DNA of 17,931 nucleotides, from contig CAXMOO010000132.1 of assembly GCA_964195005.1 (NCBI GenBank), forward strand, positions 1-17,931, written 5' to 3'. The notes beneath the pieces were generated by a model that saw only the letters and a program-made list of their open reading frames with translations, was not told where the DNA came from and ran no database searches. The translations under genes and the position numbers were made by a program. Source of the DNA: JAUXLW01 sp964195005. GTDB lineage: Bacteria > Actinomycetota > Acidimicrobiia > Spongiisociales > SHLN01. Below, one piece after another: positions 6,053-14,589 of this stretch (position 1 is its first letter; each line of letters begins with the position of its first letter).

Positions 6053-7960
6053 TTAAGGCACCGTCGTGGTGGTGGTAGTGGAGGGTGGAGGCGGAGGCAG
6101 TTCGCCGATGCGCACTGTTATCGGCGTCCCCGGTTCGACCAGCAGGCCTTCCACCGGCGCCGGCGCTTGTTCGAGCACGGTGCCGGCCTGTTCGGCATCC
6201 TCCACAAGGATGGGAGCTCCGAACACGATGCTGAGCTTGAGGCCGGCCAGGACACCCTCGGCTTCCGCCTGGGTTTTGCCGATGAGGTCGGGGACGGCCA
6301 CCGGCTGCGGCCCCGAGGAAACAATCAGACTCACAGTGTCGTTCTTCGTGATGATCGAAAGGGCCGGCGGTTCGGTGCGAATGACCTCGTCATCCGGGAT
6401 GGTCGGGTGGAATTCTCGCCGCACCACGACACTCACCCCACGGCTTTCCAGATCTCGCTGGGCATCGTCTGAAGAAAAGCCGCTGTACTCGGACAAAACC
6501 ACCTGCTCGGGGCCGCTCGAGACTATGAGTGTGACGGAAGTTCCCGGAGGATGATTCTCTCCCGCCGGGGGAGTCTGGCTGATGACGTCGTTGGCACGGG
6601 TGTCGGGGTCGGTCTGGAGAACGATCTCTGTGGTGAACCTCGCTTCTGCTAGTGACTCTTGGGCCGAGACAACGCCTCTGCCGACCACGTTAGGAACCGT
6701 GAAGGTTTCTGGCCCGCTGGAGATGACAAGTGTGACGCGATCATTAGGCCCGACCAGCTCGCCGGCAGGCGGGGCGGTGGCTGCCACTTCCCCGAACCCG
6801 ACTTCGTCGCTGGGACGTTCAGCCAGCGTAAAAAAGAGGTCCAGCTCTTGGATCTCGACGAGGGCCCGATCCTCGCTGATGCCGACCAGGTCGGGCATTT
6901 CCACCAGCAAGTCTTCCGGGCTCGGGGTGCCCAGGCCCTGCGAGATGAACACGATGGCCAGCGCCACGACTGCCAGCAAGGCGAGTGAGGCGACAATCAA
7001 AGACCATGGTGCTGAACGTTCGAGGGGAAGCTCGGCGATCTGCCGGTAGACTTCATCAGGCGGGGCGGTCGGCGGGGGAGCAGCCGCGACGAGGCGGGTG
7101 GCGGCTTCCGGGTCACTCGCTGCCACCGGAGCCCCCCGCAGAAACTGCAACAGATCCTGACGCATGTCGTCTGCCGTCTGATAACGCACCTGGGGGCTTT
7201 TTTCCAGGGCTCGCATCACGATGGCGTCAAGCTCAGGCGCGACGTCGGGATTGAACCCGGACGGAGGCGCGGCGATCTCCGAGACATGCTGATAGGCGAC
7301 AGCCACGGGCGACTCGCCCGAGAAGGGCGGTTGCCCGGCCAGCATCTCGTAGAGAACGACCCCGAGGCTATAGATATCGGATCGGCCGTCGGCCGGCAGG
7401 CCCTGCGCCTGCTCCGGGCTGAAATAGGTTGCCGTTCCGATGACGGCTCCGGTGCGGGTGAGCTCCTCGGAGTCATCCCACGCCCGGGCGATACCGAAAT
7501 CGGTGACTTTTACGTTGCCGTCTTCGGTAAGGAGGATATTGCCGGGTTTCACGTCCCGGTGGGCGAGGCCACTTCTGGCGGCGACGGCCAGGGCAGCCGC
7601 CACTTCGGCGGCGATCTCGGCGGCACGGCGCGGCAGCACGGGGTGGGCGCTCTTCACGACGTCGCGCAGGGTCGTGCCTTCGACCAGCTCCATGACGATG
7701 AAGTGATGGTTTTCATCCTGGCCGGTGTCGTAGATGCTGACGATGTTGGGATGGGTGAGGTTGGCAGCCGCCTGGGCCTCGCGGCGAAATCGTTGGATGA
7801 AGGCCGCGTCGGTGGCGTAATTGGCGTGCAGCATCTTGACTGCAACCTTTCGGCCCAGGAGCTCATCCGTGGCCACGTACACGTCGGCCATGCCTCCACG
7901 GGCGAGGTGTTTGATAAGCCGATAACGGTCGGCGAGAACGGTGGTATTCATGTCCGTCAT
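6053..7960 (-). CDS. pknB: PASTA-domain Ser/Thr protein kinase PknB
   Basis: A 635-aa transmembrane kinase. The Hanks-type kinase domain (about 13-275) has the Gly-rich loop ARGGMADVY, K42, the catalytic loop HRDVKPGN with D136, and DFG at D154. A juxtamembrane linker precedes one transmembrane helix (about 319-341). Four extracellular PASTA repeats follow (about 353-417, 420-483, 486-550 and 552-619), then a PPPPPSTTTTTTVP tail. PASTA kinases sense muropeptides or lipid II and phosphorylate FHA proteins and wall-synthesis regulators. The ATG at 7960 or an in-frame ATG three codons in (7951) could be the start. A TACAAT (7995-8000, minus strand) in the 51-bp gap after pbpA could be a local promoter. 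No pknA paralogue is present. Confidence 0.96.
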   Translation of the reverse strand: MTDMNTTVLADRYRLIKHLARGGMADVYVATDELLGRKVAVKMLHANYATDAAFIQRFRREAQAAANLTHPNIVSIYDTGQDENHHFIVMELVEGTTLRDVVKSAHPVLPRRAAEIAAEVAAALAVAARSGLAHRDVKPGNILLTEDGNVKVTDFGIARAWDDSEELTRTGAVIGTATYFSPEQAQGLPADGRSDIYSLGVVLYEMLAGQPPFSGESPVAVAYQHVSEIAAPPSGFNPDVAPELDAIVMRALEKSPQVRYQTADDMRQDLLQFLRGAPVAASDPEAATRLVAAAPPPTAPPDEVYRQIAELPLERSAPWSLIVASLALLAVVALAIVFISQGLGTPSPEDLLVEMPDLVGISEDRALVEIQELDLFFTLAERPSDEVGFGEVAATAPPAGELVGPNDRVTLVISSGPETFTVPNVVGRGVVSAQESLAEARFTTEIVLQTDPDTRANDVISQTPPAGENHPPGTSVTLIVSSGPEQVVLSEYSGFSSDDAQRDLESRGVSVVVRREFHPTIPDDEVIRTEPPALSIITKNDTVSLIVSSGPQPVAVPDLIGKTQAEAEGVLAGLKLSIVFGAPILVEDAEQAGTVLEQAPAPVEGLLVEPGTPITVRIGELPPPPPSTTTTTTVP

Positions 7961-8011
7961 GAGAGACGCCGGGCATGGGGAGCCCGGTTCCAGGATTGTA
8001 GGTAGGGGTCG

Positions 8012-9466
8012 CTAATTGGTGGTCTCAAGCCAGGTCCTCATTACTTCGCGGGCCATCGGTGCGGCCACGGCGCCACCAGTGGCGTCTTCCCCGGCATTCC
8101 CGCCGTTTTCGATCACCACCGCAACTGCAATCTGCCTTTCTTCGCTGCGGGCGTATCCAATGAACCAGGCGTGGGGAGGCTGCCCCGGGACCTCAGCGGT
8201 CCCGGTCTTACCACCGACGGCCACTCCTTCTATGGCAGCCCGCCGGCCTGTGCCAAAACTCACGACATCCTCCATCATTCGACTCAACGTAGCGGCCGTC
8301 CCCGGGCTCACTGCCCGCCGCACCTCAACCGGTTGAAATTGCTCGAGGATATTGAGCTCACGATCGAATTCCTCCGAAATCACATACGGCTGCATGACCA
8401 GCCCCCGGTTGGCAACGGCGGCCGCCACCATAGCCATCTGTAGGGGTGTGGCTCTGACGTCCCTTTGTCCGATGGCACTTTGAGCCGTGGCGGCGGGATC
8501 GCCGACAAGAGGATCCACGGGGAAGCTCGACTCGACTGTTGTGAGCTCGAACGGGAGGACCCGGTTGAACCCGAAGTCGGCGGCGATTTCTCCGATAACT
8601 TCGGGGCCGAGATCAATTCCCAGCTGTCCGAAGATTGTGTTGCAGGAGCGTCGGAATGCGCCGGCCAGGTCCACACTCTCTCCTTCACCGCATCGGTCCC
8701 GGTCGGCATTGCGGATGACAGCGGTGGAGCCGGGAAGTTCCAGTTCGAGCACGTTGATGAATGAGGTGTCCGGGTTGGCTAAGCCAGATTCCAGTGCGGC
8801 AGCCGCAGTGATCACCTTGAAGGACGAACCCGGCGCGAACGTCATCTGAATGGCCCGGTTGGTGAGTGGGTGGGTTTCGTTTGCCGTCAATGCGTCACCC
8901 GGACCGGGGAATTCGCCAAGCAGATCCGCCGGGTCGAAAGAAGGGGAGGAGTACATCGCGAGGATCTCGCCGGTGGTTGGTTCGATAGCGACGATGGCAC
9001 CGGCCTGGCCGGCCAATTCCCGTTGCGCCGCATGTTGGACCGGGCTGCTAATGGTGAGCCGGATGCCTTTGGCGCCGGTTTCCCTGCCGAGAAAGGCATC
9101 AATGAGCCCTGAGATTGTGAGATCGCTGTCGCTCCGCAGCCCGGTGTCCCGTGCCTCTTCCAGGCCTGAATCCGCAAATAGCAAGGAGCTGTAGCCCACC
9201 ACATGGGCGTAAAGGTCGTCCTCGGGATACAGCCGCAAGAATGATTGAGCGGAGTCGGGGTCGTTTATCGACTCGGCCAGGACGATCCCTTCTCGCGAGA
9301 TGATCGGCCCTCGCTCGCGGGAACTGCGGGACGCAGCAAGTCGGGGGTTACGAACGTCGTCGCGATATCCCGGCCCGGCTACCACCTGCACGTATGTCAG
9401 GTCGAGGACGAGCAAGCCGAAGATGGCCAGCAGGAAGAGAGCGAGGCGGCGGATCGGTGAATTCAC
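8012..9466 (-). CDS. pbpA: Class B penicillin-binding protein (transpeptidase) PbpA
   Basis: A 484-aa monofunctional DD-transpeptidase that cross-links peptidoglycan. An N-terminal membrane anchor (about 6-28) is followed by a short dimerisation/pedestal region and the transpeptidase domain (about 155-480). The active-site motifs are present: S214-S-F-K217 (PGSSFK), S274-C-N276, and K420-T-G-T (GGKTGTAE). The length matches mycobacterial PbpA. The GTG start overlaps the rodA stop by four bases (GTGA), implying coupled synthesis with its SEDS glycosyltransferase partner. Confidence 0.95.
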   Translation of the reverse strand: MNSPIRRLALFLLAIFGLLVLDLTYVQVVAGPGYRDDVRNPRLAASRSSRERGPIISREGIVLAESINDPDSAQSFLRLYPEDDLYAHVVGYSSLLFADSGLEEARDTGLRSDSDLTISGLIDAFLGRETGAKGIRLTISSPVQHAAQRELAGQAGAIVAIEPTTGEILAMYSSPSFDPADLLGEFPGPGDALTANETHPLTNRAIQMTFAPGSSFKVITAAAALESGLANPDTSFINVLELELPGSTAVIRNADRDRCGEGESVDLAGAFRRSCNTIFGQLGIDLGPEVIGEIAADFGFNRVLPFELTTVESSFPVDPLVGDPAATAQSAIGQRDVRATPLQMAMVAAAVANRGLVMQPYVISEEFDRELNILEQFQPVEVRRAVSPGTAATLSRMMEDVVSFGTGRRAAIEGVAVGGKTGTAEVPGQPPHAWFIGYARSEERQIAVAVVIENGGNAGEDATGGAVAAPMAREVMRTWLETTN

Positions 9467-10773
9467 GTCGTTATTCCCTCGGCGACTGCCGTCTCGTGCG
9501 AAATGCGGGCCAACACCGCTATGGCGATCACGTTGGCCACGAGAGATGAGCCCCCGTAGGACATAAACGGCAGCGTGATGCCGGTTAGCGGCAGCAGTCT
9601 CGTCACCCCTCCGACGATGAGGATGGTCTGGAGAGCGATCGTTGCAGTGAGCCCGGCCGCCAGCAGCTTGCGGAACGGATCTCGGGCCTGGAGGGCGATG
9701 CCGAATCCGATCGTGACCAGTAGAGCGTAGGCGGCGATGACACCGATCGAGCCGACGAGCCCTGTTTCCTCTGCCACCGCAGCAAAGATGAAATCTGTGG
9801 TTGCGCTGGGGATGAAGTCGGGGCGGCCGAGCCCCAGCCCGGAGCCCGAGAGGCTGCCGCTCCCCAGGGCGAAGAGGCTTTGCGAGATCTGATATCCGGT
9901 GTCGGCAAAATCTCCGAACGGATCCAACCAGACATCTATCCGGGTCTGGGCATGATCGAAGATTCGAATCGCCGCCACTGCTCCGATGGCGAACAGCCCC
10001 CCGCCGGCGACGAGATAGGCGGGCCGACCCGAGCCGGCGTACAACATGGCTACAAACACGGCCAGCAGAAGGGCAGACGCCCCCAGATCGCGCTCATACA
10101 CCAGCACGATCAGGCTTACCCCCCAGGCCAGGATCACCGGCAACAACTGGCGGGCCTCTGGCAGGCGAAATCTGCCGATAGCTCTGGTCATCTCGCTTAG
10201 TGGTGCCTGGCGCGAGGCGAGGTAGGAGGCAAGGAATGCCACCAGGAGAATTTTGCCGAATTCGGCCGGCTGGAATTGGACGAGGGTTCTGTTGAAAGGA
10301 GTGAACGCCAGCCACAGGCGGGAGCCGTTTACTTCGACGCCGCCCAGCGGCCAACTCGCAGGCAAGAGGGGGAGCAGGAAGCAGATGATCGCTGCCGTCA
10401 AGAAGAGATATCGGTAGCGGCGCAGGAGATCGGTTCCGGTGCGGCTCAAGACCACGATGGCGGCTACTCCCAAACCGGCCGCGATCAACAGCCACCACCT
10501 CTGCAAAGTGGCGGCCCGGGGATCGAGGCGAAATATCTCTGCCACCCCCACTGCTGTGATAACTGCACTCAGTGGCAGGAGATAGGGAGAGGCGTTAGGA
10601 GCCCATTGTCGAAAGGCCAGATGCAGGGAACCGAAGGCGATAGCGAAAACGAGGAACGTCAGCGCAGTCTGAGCATCGGGACTCCCTCCGCCGCTTACCG
10701 TTACTATCGCCACTCCGAGGGTGGCGAGCACCGCGGCCCCGCCCAGCATGGCCGCTTCGGCGGTACGAGTCAC
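9463..10773 (-). CDS. rodA: SEDS-family peptidoglycan glycosyltransferase RodA/FtsW
   Basis: A 436-aa polytopic membrane protein with about ten predicted transmembrane helices and SEDS signatures: NGSRLWLAF, VQFQPAEFGKI, YERDLGASALL, GYQISQSLFALGSGSLSGSGLGLG, DFIFAAVAEETGL and the C-terminal LPFMSYGGSSLVAN. SEDS proteins polymerise lipid II into glycan strands with a cognate class B PBP, here the overlapping pbpA. The open frame extends further upstream, but the GTG at 10773, which overlaps the pstP stop (GTGA), begins VTRTAEAAML and avoids a long coding overlap. RodA rather than FtsW is chosen from the pbpA-pknB context. Confidence 0.93.
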   Translation of the reverse strand: MTRTAEAAMLGGAAVLATLGVAIVTVSGGGSPDAQTALTFLVFAIAFGSLHLAFRQWAPNASPYLLPLSAVITAVGVAEIFRLDPRAATLQRWWLLIAAGLGVAAIVVLSRTGTDLLRRYRYLFLTAAIICFLLPLLPASWPLGGVEVNGSRLWLAFTPFNRTLVQFQPAEFGKILLVAFLASYLASRQAPLSEMTRAIGRFRLPEARQLLPVILAWGVSLIVLVYERDLGASALLLAVFVAMLYAGSGRPAYLVAGGGLFAIGAVAAIRIFDHAQTRIDVWLDPFGDFADTGYQISQSLFALGSGSLSGSGLGLGRPDFIPSATTDFIFAAVAEETGLVGSIGVIAAYALLVTIGFGIALQARDPFRKLLAAGLTATIALQTILIVGGVTRLLPLTGITLPFMSYGGSSLVANVIAIAVLARISHETAVAEGITT

Positions 10774-11480
10774 TCGAGAACGTCGACGATTGCCACTGTG
10801 ATGTTGTCTTCTCCACCGGCCTGGTTGGCTGCCTCGATCAATGCCCATCCGGCAGCCTGAGGGGCCGGTTGCTCCGACAGGATGGTGGCAATCTCATCAT
10901 CAGAGATCATTGACGTGAGACCGTCGGAACACAGAAGGACCCTGTCGCCGGGACGCAGGTTGACGCGGTGATCATCTACCTCCAGATCCCAGCTGATTCC
11001 GAGAGCTCGCGTGATGACGTTGCGTTGCGGGTGATCCACGGCCTCTTCTGCCGTGATTTTGCCTGTTGCCAGGTATTCGGCGACCAGCGAATGGTCGGTC
11101 GTCACCTGTAGCAGTTCGTGGCGCCGGCTCAGGTAAAGACGGCTGTCTCCGGCATGACCAACGTCGAGCGTGCCGTCGGGCCTAAAAAGCCCAACCGTGA
11201 GGGTGGTTCCCATGCCATGGTGATCCGTCCGCGCCTCTCCTCGTTCCATCACTGCCCGGTTGGCCTCTCTTACCCTCTCGGCGGCGGCTGCTTCTGAGCT
11301 GGCGATGGTTTCGATGGCTACGGCACTAGCGATCTCGCCGGCGGCGTGGCCTCCCATACCGTCCGCTACAGCCACGAGCAGGTCACCATCGGAGTTGCCG
11401 TCCTCTTCCGGGATGACCGCGTCCTCATTACTGTCACGCACGAGGCCCGGGTGGGTGGAGGTGGCCCAGGTGTACTTCAA
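10770..11480 (-). CDS. pstP: PP2C-family Ser/Thr protein phosphatase PstP
   Basis: A 236-aa PPM/PP2C phosphatase that would reverse PknB phosphorylation. Metal-binding and catalytic motifs are complete: RDSNED (E19, D20), ADGMGGHAAGE (D40, G41), GHAGDSRLYL, RALG, CSDGLT (D186) and GGEDNITV (D225, N226). Unlike the roughly 510-aa mycobacterial PstP it stops at the catalytic domain, with no transmembrane or extracellular part, so it should be cytosolic. The start is a TTG, giving MKYTWATSTHPGLVRDSNED. The upstream frame is open, but no better start codon was seen. It is the first gene of the pstP-rodA-pbpA-pknB run, now separated from fhaB by about 4.1 kb. Confidence 0.93.
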   Translation of the reverse strand: MKYTWATSTHPGLVRDSNEDAVIPEEDGNSDGDLLVAVADGMGGHAAGEIASAVAIETIASSEAAAAERVREANRAVMERGEARTDHHGMGTTLTVGLFRPDGTLDVGHAGDSRLYLSRRHELLQVTTDHSLVAEYLATGKITAEEAVDHPQRNVITRALGISWDLEVDDHRVNLRPGDRVLLCSDGLTSMISDDEIATILSEQPAPQAAGWALIEAANQAGGEDNITVAIVDVLE

Positions 11481-11542
11481 GGTATCAAGATCACTGACCC
11501 TCTCATTATCACGCTGTCCCTCCCCCTGCAGGCGGCAGCATA

Positions 11543-11737
11543 ATGACCGTTTGCTGGGGCTGGTACGACTCCAAGGGCAGGCTGCGCTGGCGGTGCAGTG
11601 CGGGTGCGTTTGACCACCTTGACCGGCCTAAGCCGCTCAAACCCTTGGAGGTGTGGACTGACTAGAAGGCCATTGAGGAGTGGCTGCGGCTGAATGATGA
11701 CGCAATCTATGGGCCAGATGATACGCCCGCCCGGTGA
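11543..11737 (+). pseudogene. Small ORF interrupted by an in-frame TAG
   Basis: Reading from ATG 11543 gives a Trp-rich protein beginning MTVCWGWYDSKGRLRW that meets TAG at 11663-11665. The same frame then continues with KAIEEWLRLNDDAIYGPDD to a TGA at 11735-11737. The segment after the TAG still looks coding, so this may be a pseudogene with a TGG-to-TAG change, or two fragments. No family recognised and no good Shine-Dalgarno. It begins just inside the accessory insertion, upstream of and divergent from pstP. Confidence 0.35.
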
Positions 11738-12097
11738 GACCAGGCTCTACAGGTGCGCGCCATCTGAGGCACTGGTGGCCTGTGGTGGCCAGGAGTGGCC
11801 TGACTCCCGGCTGCGGCACCGTGCAAGACGCCCGGAGTAAGCCCCCGATGGCGCTGGGACTAGCCGCCCAGTCGCGATGCCACACACGGACAGTGGTGGG
11901 CCGCGGGGCCGAAAACAGATGTGATGAGGGAGCGGGCCTCCGCTCCCCGTTGACGGTACCGATATTTCGGGTTGTGAGGGCGGCTGATCGCCGGGATTTG
12001 AGGGCCTGACGCGAGTGGATTCCGGTATCGCGAATCGCAAAGCTAGCTTCGTCGGTGCAGGTTGGGAATCGGCAGCAAAGAGAAGAAGCGGAGAGTA
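11738..12097. other. Intergenic region upstream of the arylsulfatase gene
   Basis: About 360 bp with no supportable gene. It contains GTGGCC-rich sequence at about 11768-11800 and a perfect 8-bp hairpin. A possible -35 TTGACG (11950-11955) has only a weak -10 (TGTGAG) 17 bp downstream, which may drive the sulfatase. Confidence 0.4.
11928..11947. terminator. Perfect 8-bp hairpin, candidate terminator
   Basis: GGGAGCGG (11928-11935) and CCGCTCCC (11940-11947) form a perfect stem around the tetraloop GCCT. No U-tract follows. It could terminate transcription from the interrupted small ORF. Confidence 0.35.
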
Positions 12098-14467
12098 ATG
12101 GCTGACAACGAGATTGCTGAGTACACGCCAGGAGACGAGTTTCCCGGAAAGATCGGCGAGACGGTCGAAGACTCTTCTCCGGCCTGGCCGGTGCCGAAAA
12201 GAGCTCCGGGTGACGCCCCCAACGTTTTGTTTTACGTTCTGGACGACATCGGCTACGGCCAGCTCGAGCCGTTCGGTGGCCTGATCGAGGCCCCGGCGAT
12301 CCAGCGGATGGCCGACCGGGGCCTGCTCTATTCGAACATGCACACGACCGCGCTCTGTTCGCCCAGCCGCTCCTGCATCATGACCGGGCGGAACCATCAC
12401 TCCAACGCTTTGGGCAGCATCAGTGAGTGGTCCACCGGCTATCCCGGCTACAACAGCCGCATTCCGTTCGAGAACGGCTTTCTGTCTGAGATCCTCAAGG
12501 ACGAGGGGTACAACACGTTCGCCATCGGGAAGTGGCACCTGGGCGTGTCCACCGACGAATCCGCCGCAGGACCCTACGACACATGGCCTCTTGGCCGCGG
12601 TTTCGAGCGCTACTACGGGTTCCTGGCCGGCGAAACCGATCAGTGGTATCCGGATCTGACCTACGACAACCACGCCACGAATGCACCGGGGACCCCAGAG
12701 GACGGGTACCACTTGTCGGCGGACCTGGCCGACAAGGCCATCGCGTTTATTGGTGACAGCCACGTGAACGCTCCCGACAAGCCGTTCTTCATGTACTACT
12801 GCCCGGGCGCCGGCCACGCGCCGCATCACATCTTCAGTGAGTGGGCGGATCGGTACAAGGGCACGTTCGACATGGGTTGGGATGCCCTGCGCGACCTAAT
12901 CTTCGAGAACCAGACGAATCTCGGTCTGTTGCCCGAGGGAACGGAGTTGTCGCCCCGCGATCCCGACGTGCCAGAGTGGGGCACTCTCAGTGACGACGAA
13001 AAGACGCTCTACACGCGGATGATGGAGGTGTTCGCAGGCTACGTGTCCTACACCGACCACCAGTTTGCGCGAGTGCTGGACTTCCTGGAGCGCATCGAAG
13101 AGCTGGACAACACCTTGATCATGTTCGTCTCCGACAATGGTGCAAGTCCCGAGGGTGGCGCGGTCGGCAGCACCAATGAGTTCAACTTCTTCAACTTCTT
13201 GCCCGAGAGTCTCGAACGCAACCTTGAGCAAATCGACCAGCTGGGTGGCCCGGGTAGCTACAACCATTACGCGTGGGGATGGGCCCATGCCGGCAACACG
13301 CCGTTCCGTCGCTGGAAGAAGGAGATCTATCGGGGGGGCGCGTCGGACGCTTTCGTTGTCTCGTGGCCCGATCGAATCGAGGCCGCTGGCGAGATCCGGC
13401 ATCAATTCGGTCATGTGATCGACATGGTTCCAACGATCCTGGACGTGTTGGAGATCGATCCGCCGGCGACGATTCGCGGCTATGACCAGACGCCCATCGA
13501 AGGCGTGAGTTTCGCTCACACCTTCGACGATCCCGATCTCGAAACCGCCCACGACACGCAGTACTACGAGATGTTCGGCGGGCGTTCCATCTATCAGGAC
13601 GGTTGGCGTGCGGTGTGTGGCTGGCCCGGACCCAACTACGCGACCGGGGCCGAACATGGACGCAAGCTCGCCGATGCGATCTCGAAGGAAACGCTCGCGG
13701 ACCTGGACGAGAATGGGTGGGAGCTCTTCCACGTGGCGACGGACTTCTCCGAGTCCCACAACGTTGCGGAAGATCATCCCGAAAAGTTGCGGGAGTTGAT
13801 CGACCTCTGGTGGTCGGAGGCCCGCAAGTACAATGTGCTACCAGTGGACGGCACCATGGGCCAGCGCATCAACACCCCGCGGCCTACTCCGGCGGGGCCG
13901 AGCGACAGGTTCGTCTACTTCCCGGGTGCACCGATTCCGCTCCTCGCTCAGCCGAAAATCTACAACCGGTCTCACGTCATCACCGCCGAGCTCGAGATCC
14001 CCAGCGGGGGCGCGGAAGGCGTCATCGTCGCAGTCGGTAGCAGCAGCGGTGGCTATTCGCTCTACATCAAGGACGGCAGAGCCTGCTTTGTCTACAACTA
14101 CCTGGGCATCAAGCACTTCCGGATCACGTCGGAGGTGCCTGTTCCAGAGGGAGACGTGACCCTTATCTACGAGTTTGAGGTCACCGGCGAGGCCGATCCA
14201 CGAAACGGCAAGGGAGCACCAGGCACCGGAAAGCTGTTCATGAACGGCGAACCGGTTGGCCAGATCGATATGGACGTGACGGTACCCGTTATCTTCTCCG
14301 CCGAAGGACTGTCGTGCGGTTGGGACTACGGAGACAGCGTGGACGGCGACAGCTACGGACCCCCGTTCACCTTCACCGGGACGATCAACCAGGTCGCCTA
14401 CGATCTGTCCGGATCGGCCATCGAGGACGCTGAAGCAGAGCTCCGTCGGGCCATGGCCAAGCAGTGA
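12098..14467 (+). CDS. Type I arylsulfatase (AtsA-like)
   Basis: A 789-aa sulfatase resembling the long mycobacterial AtsA class. The catalytic core has metal-binding D49-D50 (YVLDDIGYG). The formylglycine motif C87-S-P-S-R91 (ALCSPSRSCIMTGRN) matches the C-x-P-x-R consensus. Further active-site blocks are GKWHLG (K145, H147), H240 in GAGHAPHH, and SDNGAS (D346, N347). A C-terminal jelly-roll/LamG-like region (about 590-780) follows. It would hydrolyse sulfate esters, substrate unknown. C87 must be oxidised by a formylglycine-generating enzyme, not encoded here. No signal peptide is seen. The ATG at 12098, with GGAGAG about three bases upstream, is preferred over an in-frame TTG at 12062. It lies in the insertion between pstP and fhaB. 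Confidence 0.95.
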   Translation: MADNEIAEYTPGDEFPGKIGETVEDSSPAWPVPKRAPGDAPNVLFYVLDDIGYGQLEPFGGLIEAPAIQRMADRGLLYSNMHTTALCSPSRSCIMTGRNHHSNALGSISEWSTGYPGYNSRIPFENGFLSEILKDEGYNTFAIGKWHLGVSTDESAAGPYDTWPLGRGFERYYGFLAGETDQWYPDLTYDNHATNAPGTPEDGYHLSADLADKAIAFIGDSHVNAPDKPFFMYYCPGAGHAPHHIFSEWADRYKGTFDMGWDALRDLIFENQTNLGLLPEGTELSPRDPDVPEWGTLSDDEKTLYTRMMEVFAGYVSYTDHQFARVLDFLERIEELDNTLIMFVSDNGASPEGGAVGSTNEFNFFNFLPESLERNLEQIDQLGGPGSYNHYAWGWAHAGNTPFRRWKKEIYRGGASDAFVVSWPDRIEAAGEIRHQFGHVIDMVPTILDVLEIDPPATIRGYDQTPIEGVSFAHTFDDPDLETAHDTQYYEMFGGRSIYQDGWRAVCGWPGPNYATGAEHGRKLADAISKETLADLDENGWELFHVATDFSESHNVAEDHPEKLRELIDLWWSEARKYNVLPVDGTMGQRINTPRPTPAGPSDRFVYFPGAPIPLLAQPKIYNRSHVITAELEIPSGGAEGVIVAVGSSSGGYSLYIKDGRACFVYNYLGIKHFRITSEVPVPEGDVTLIYEFEVTGEADPRNGKGAPGTGKLFMNGEPVGQIDMDVTVPVIFSAEGLSCGWDYGDSVDGDSYGPPFTFTGTINQVAYDLSGSAIEDAEAELRRAMAKQ

Positions 14468-14589
14468 CGCCTCGCCCGGATCTGCCGTTCGTCCGGCGGG
14501 CCTCCATCAGGAGAGGGTGACTGCTGTGGCGGAGTCAGCAACGACCCCGTTGGGTGGGGTACAGAAGACGTAGAGAAGGAGGAGTGACC

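Noticed and set aside
7286..8005. 239-aa plus-strand ORF opposite the PknB kinase domain
   Set aside because: Antisense to a complete kinase domain, with no independent motifs.
11747..12829. 360-aa minus-strand ORF opposite the sulfatase start
   Set aside because: Shadow frame of the sulfatase and its upstream region; no recognisable domains, and the plus strand carries clear catalytic motifs.
12896..13777. 293-aa minus-strand ORF inside the sulfatase
   Set aside because: Antisense to conserved sulfatase sequence, with no motif or ribosome-binding site of its own.
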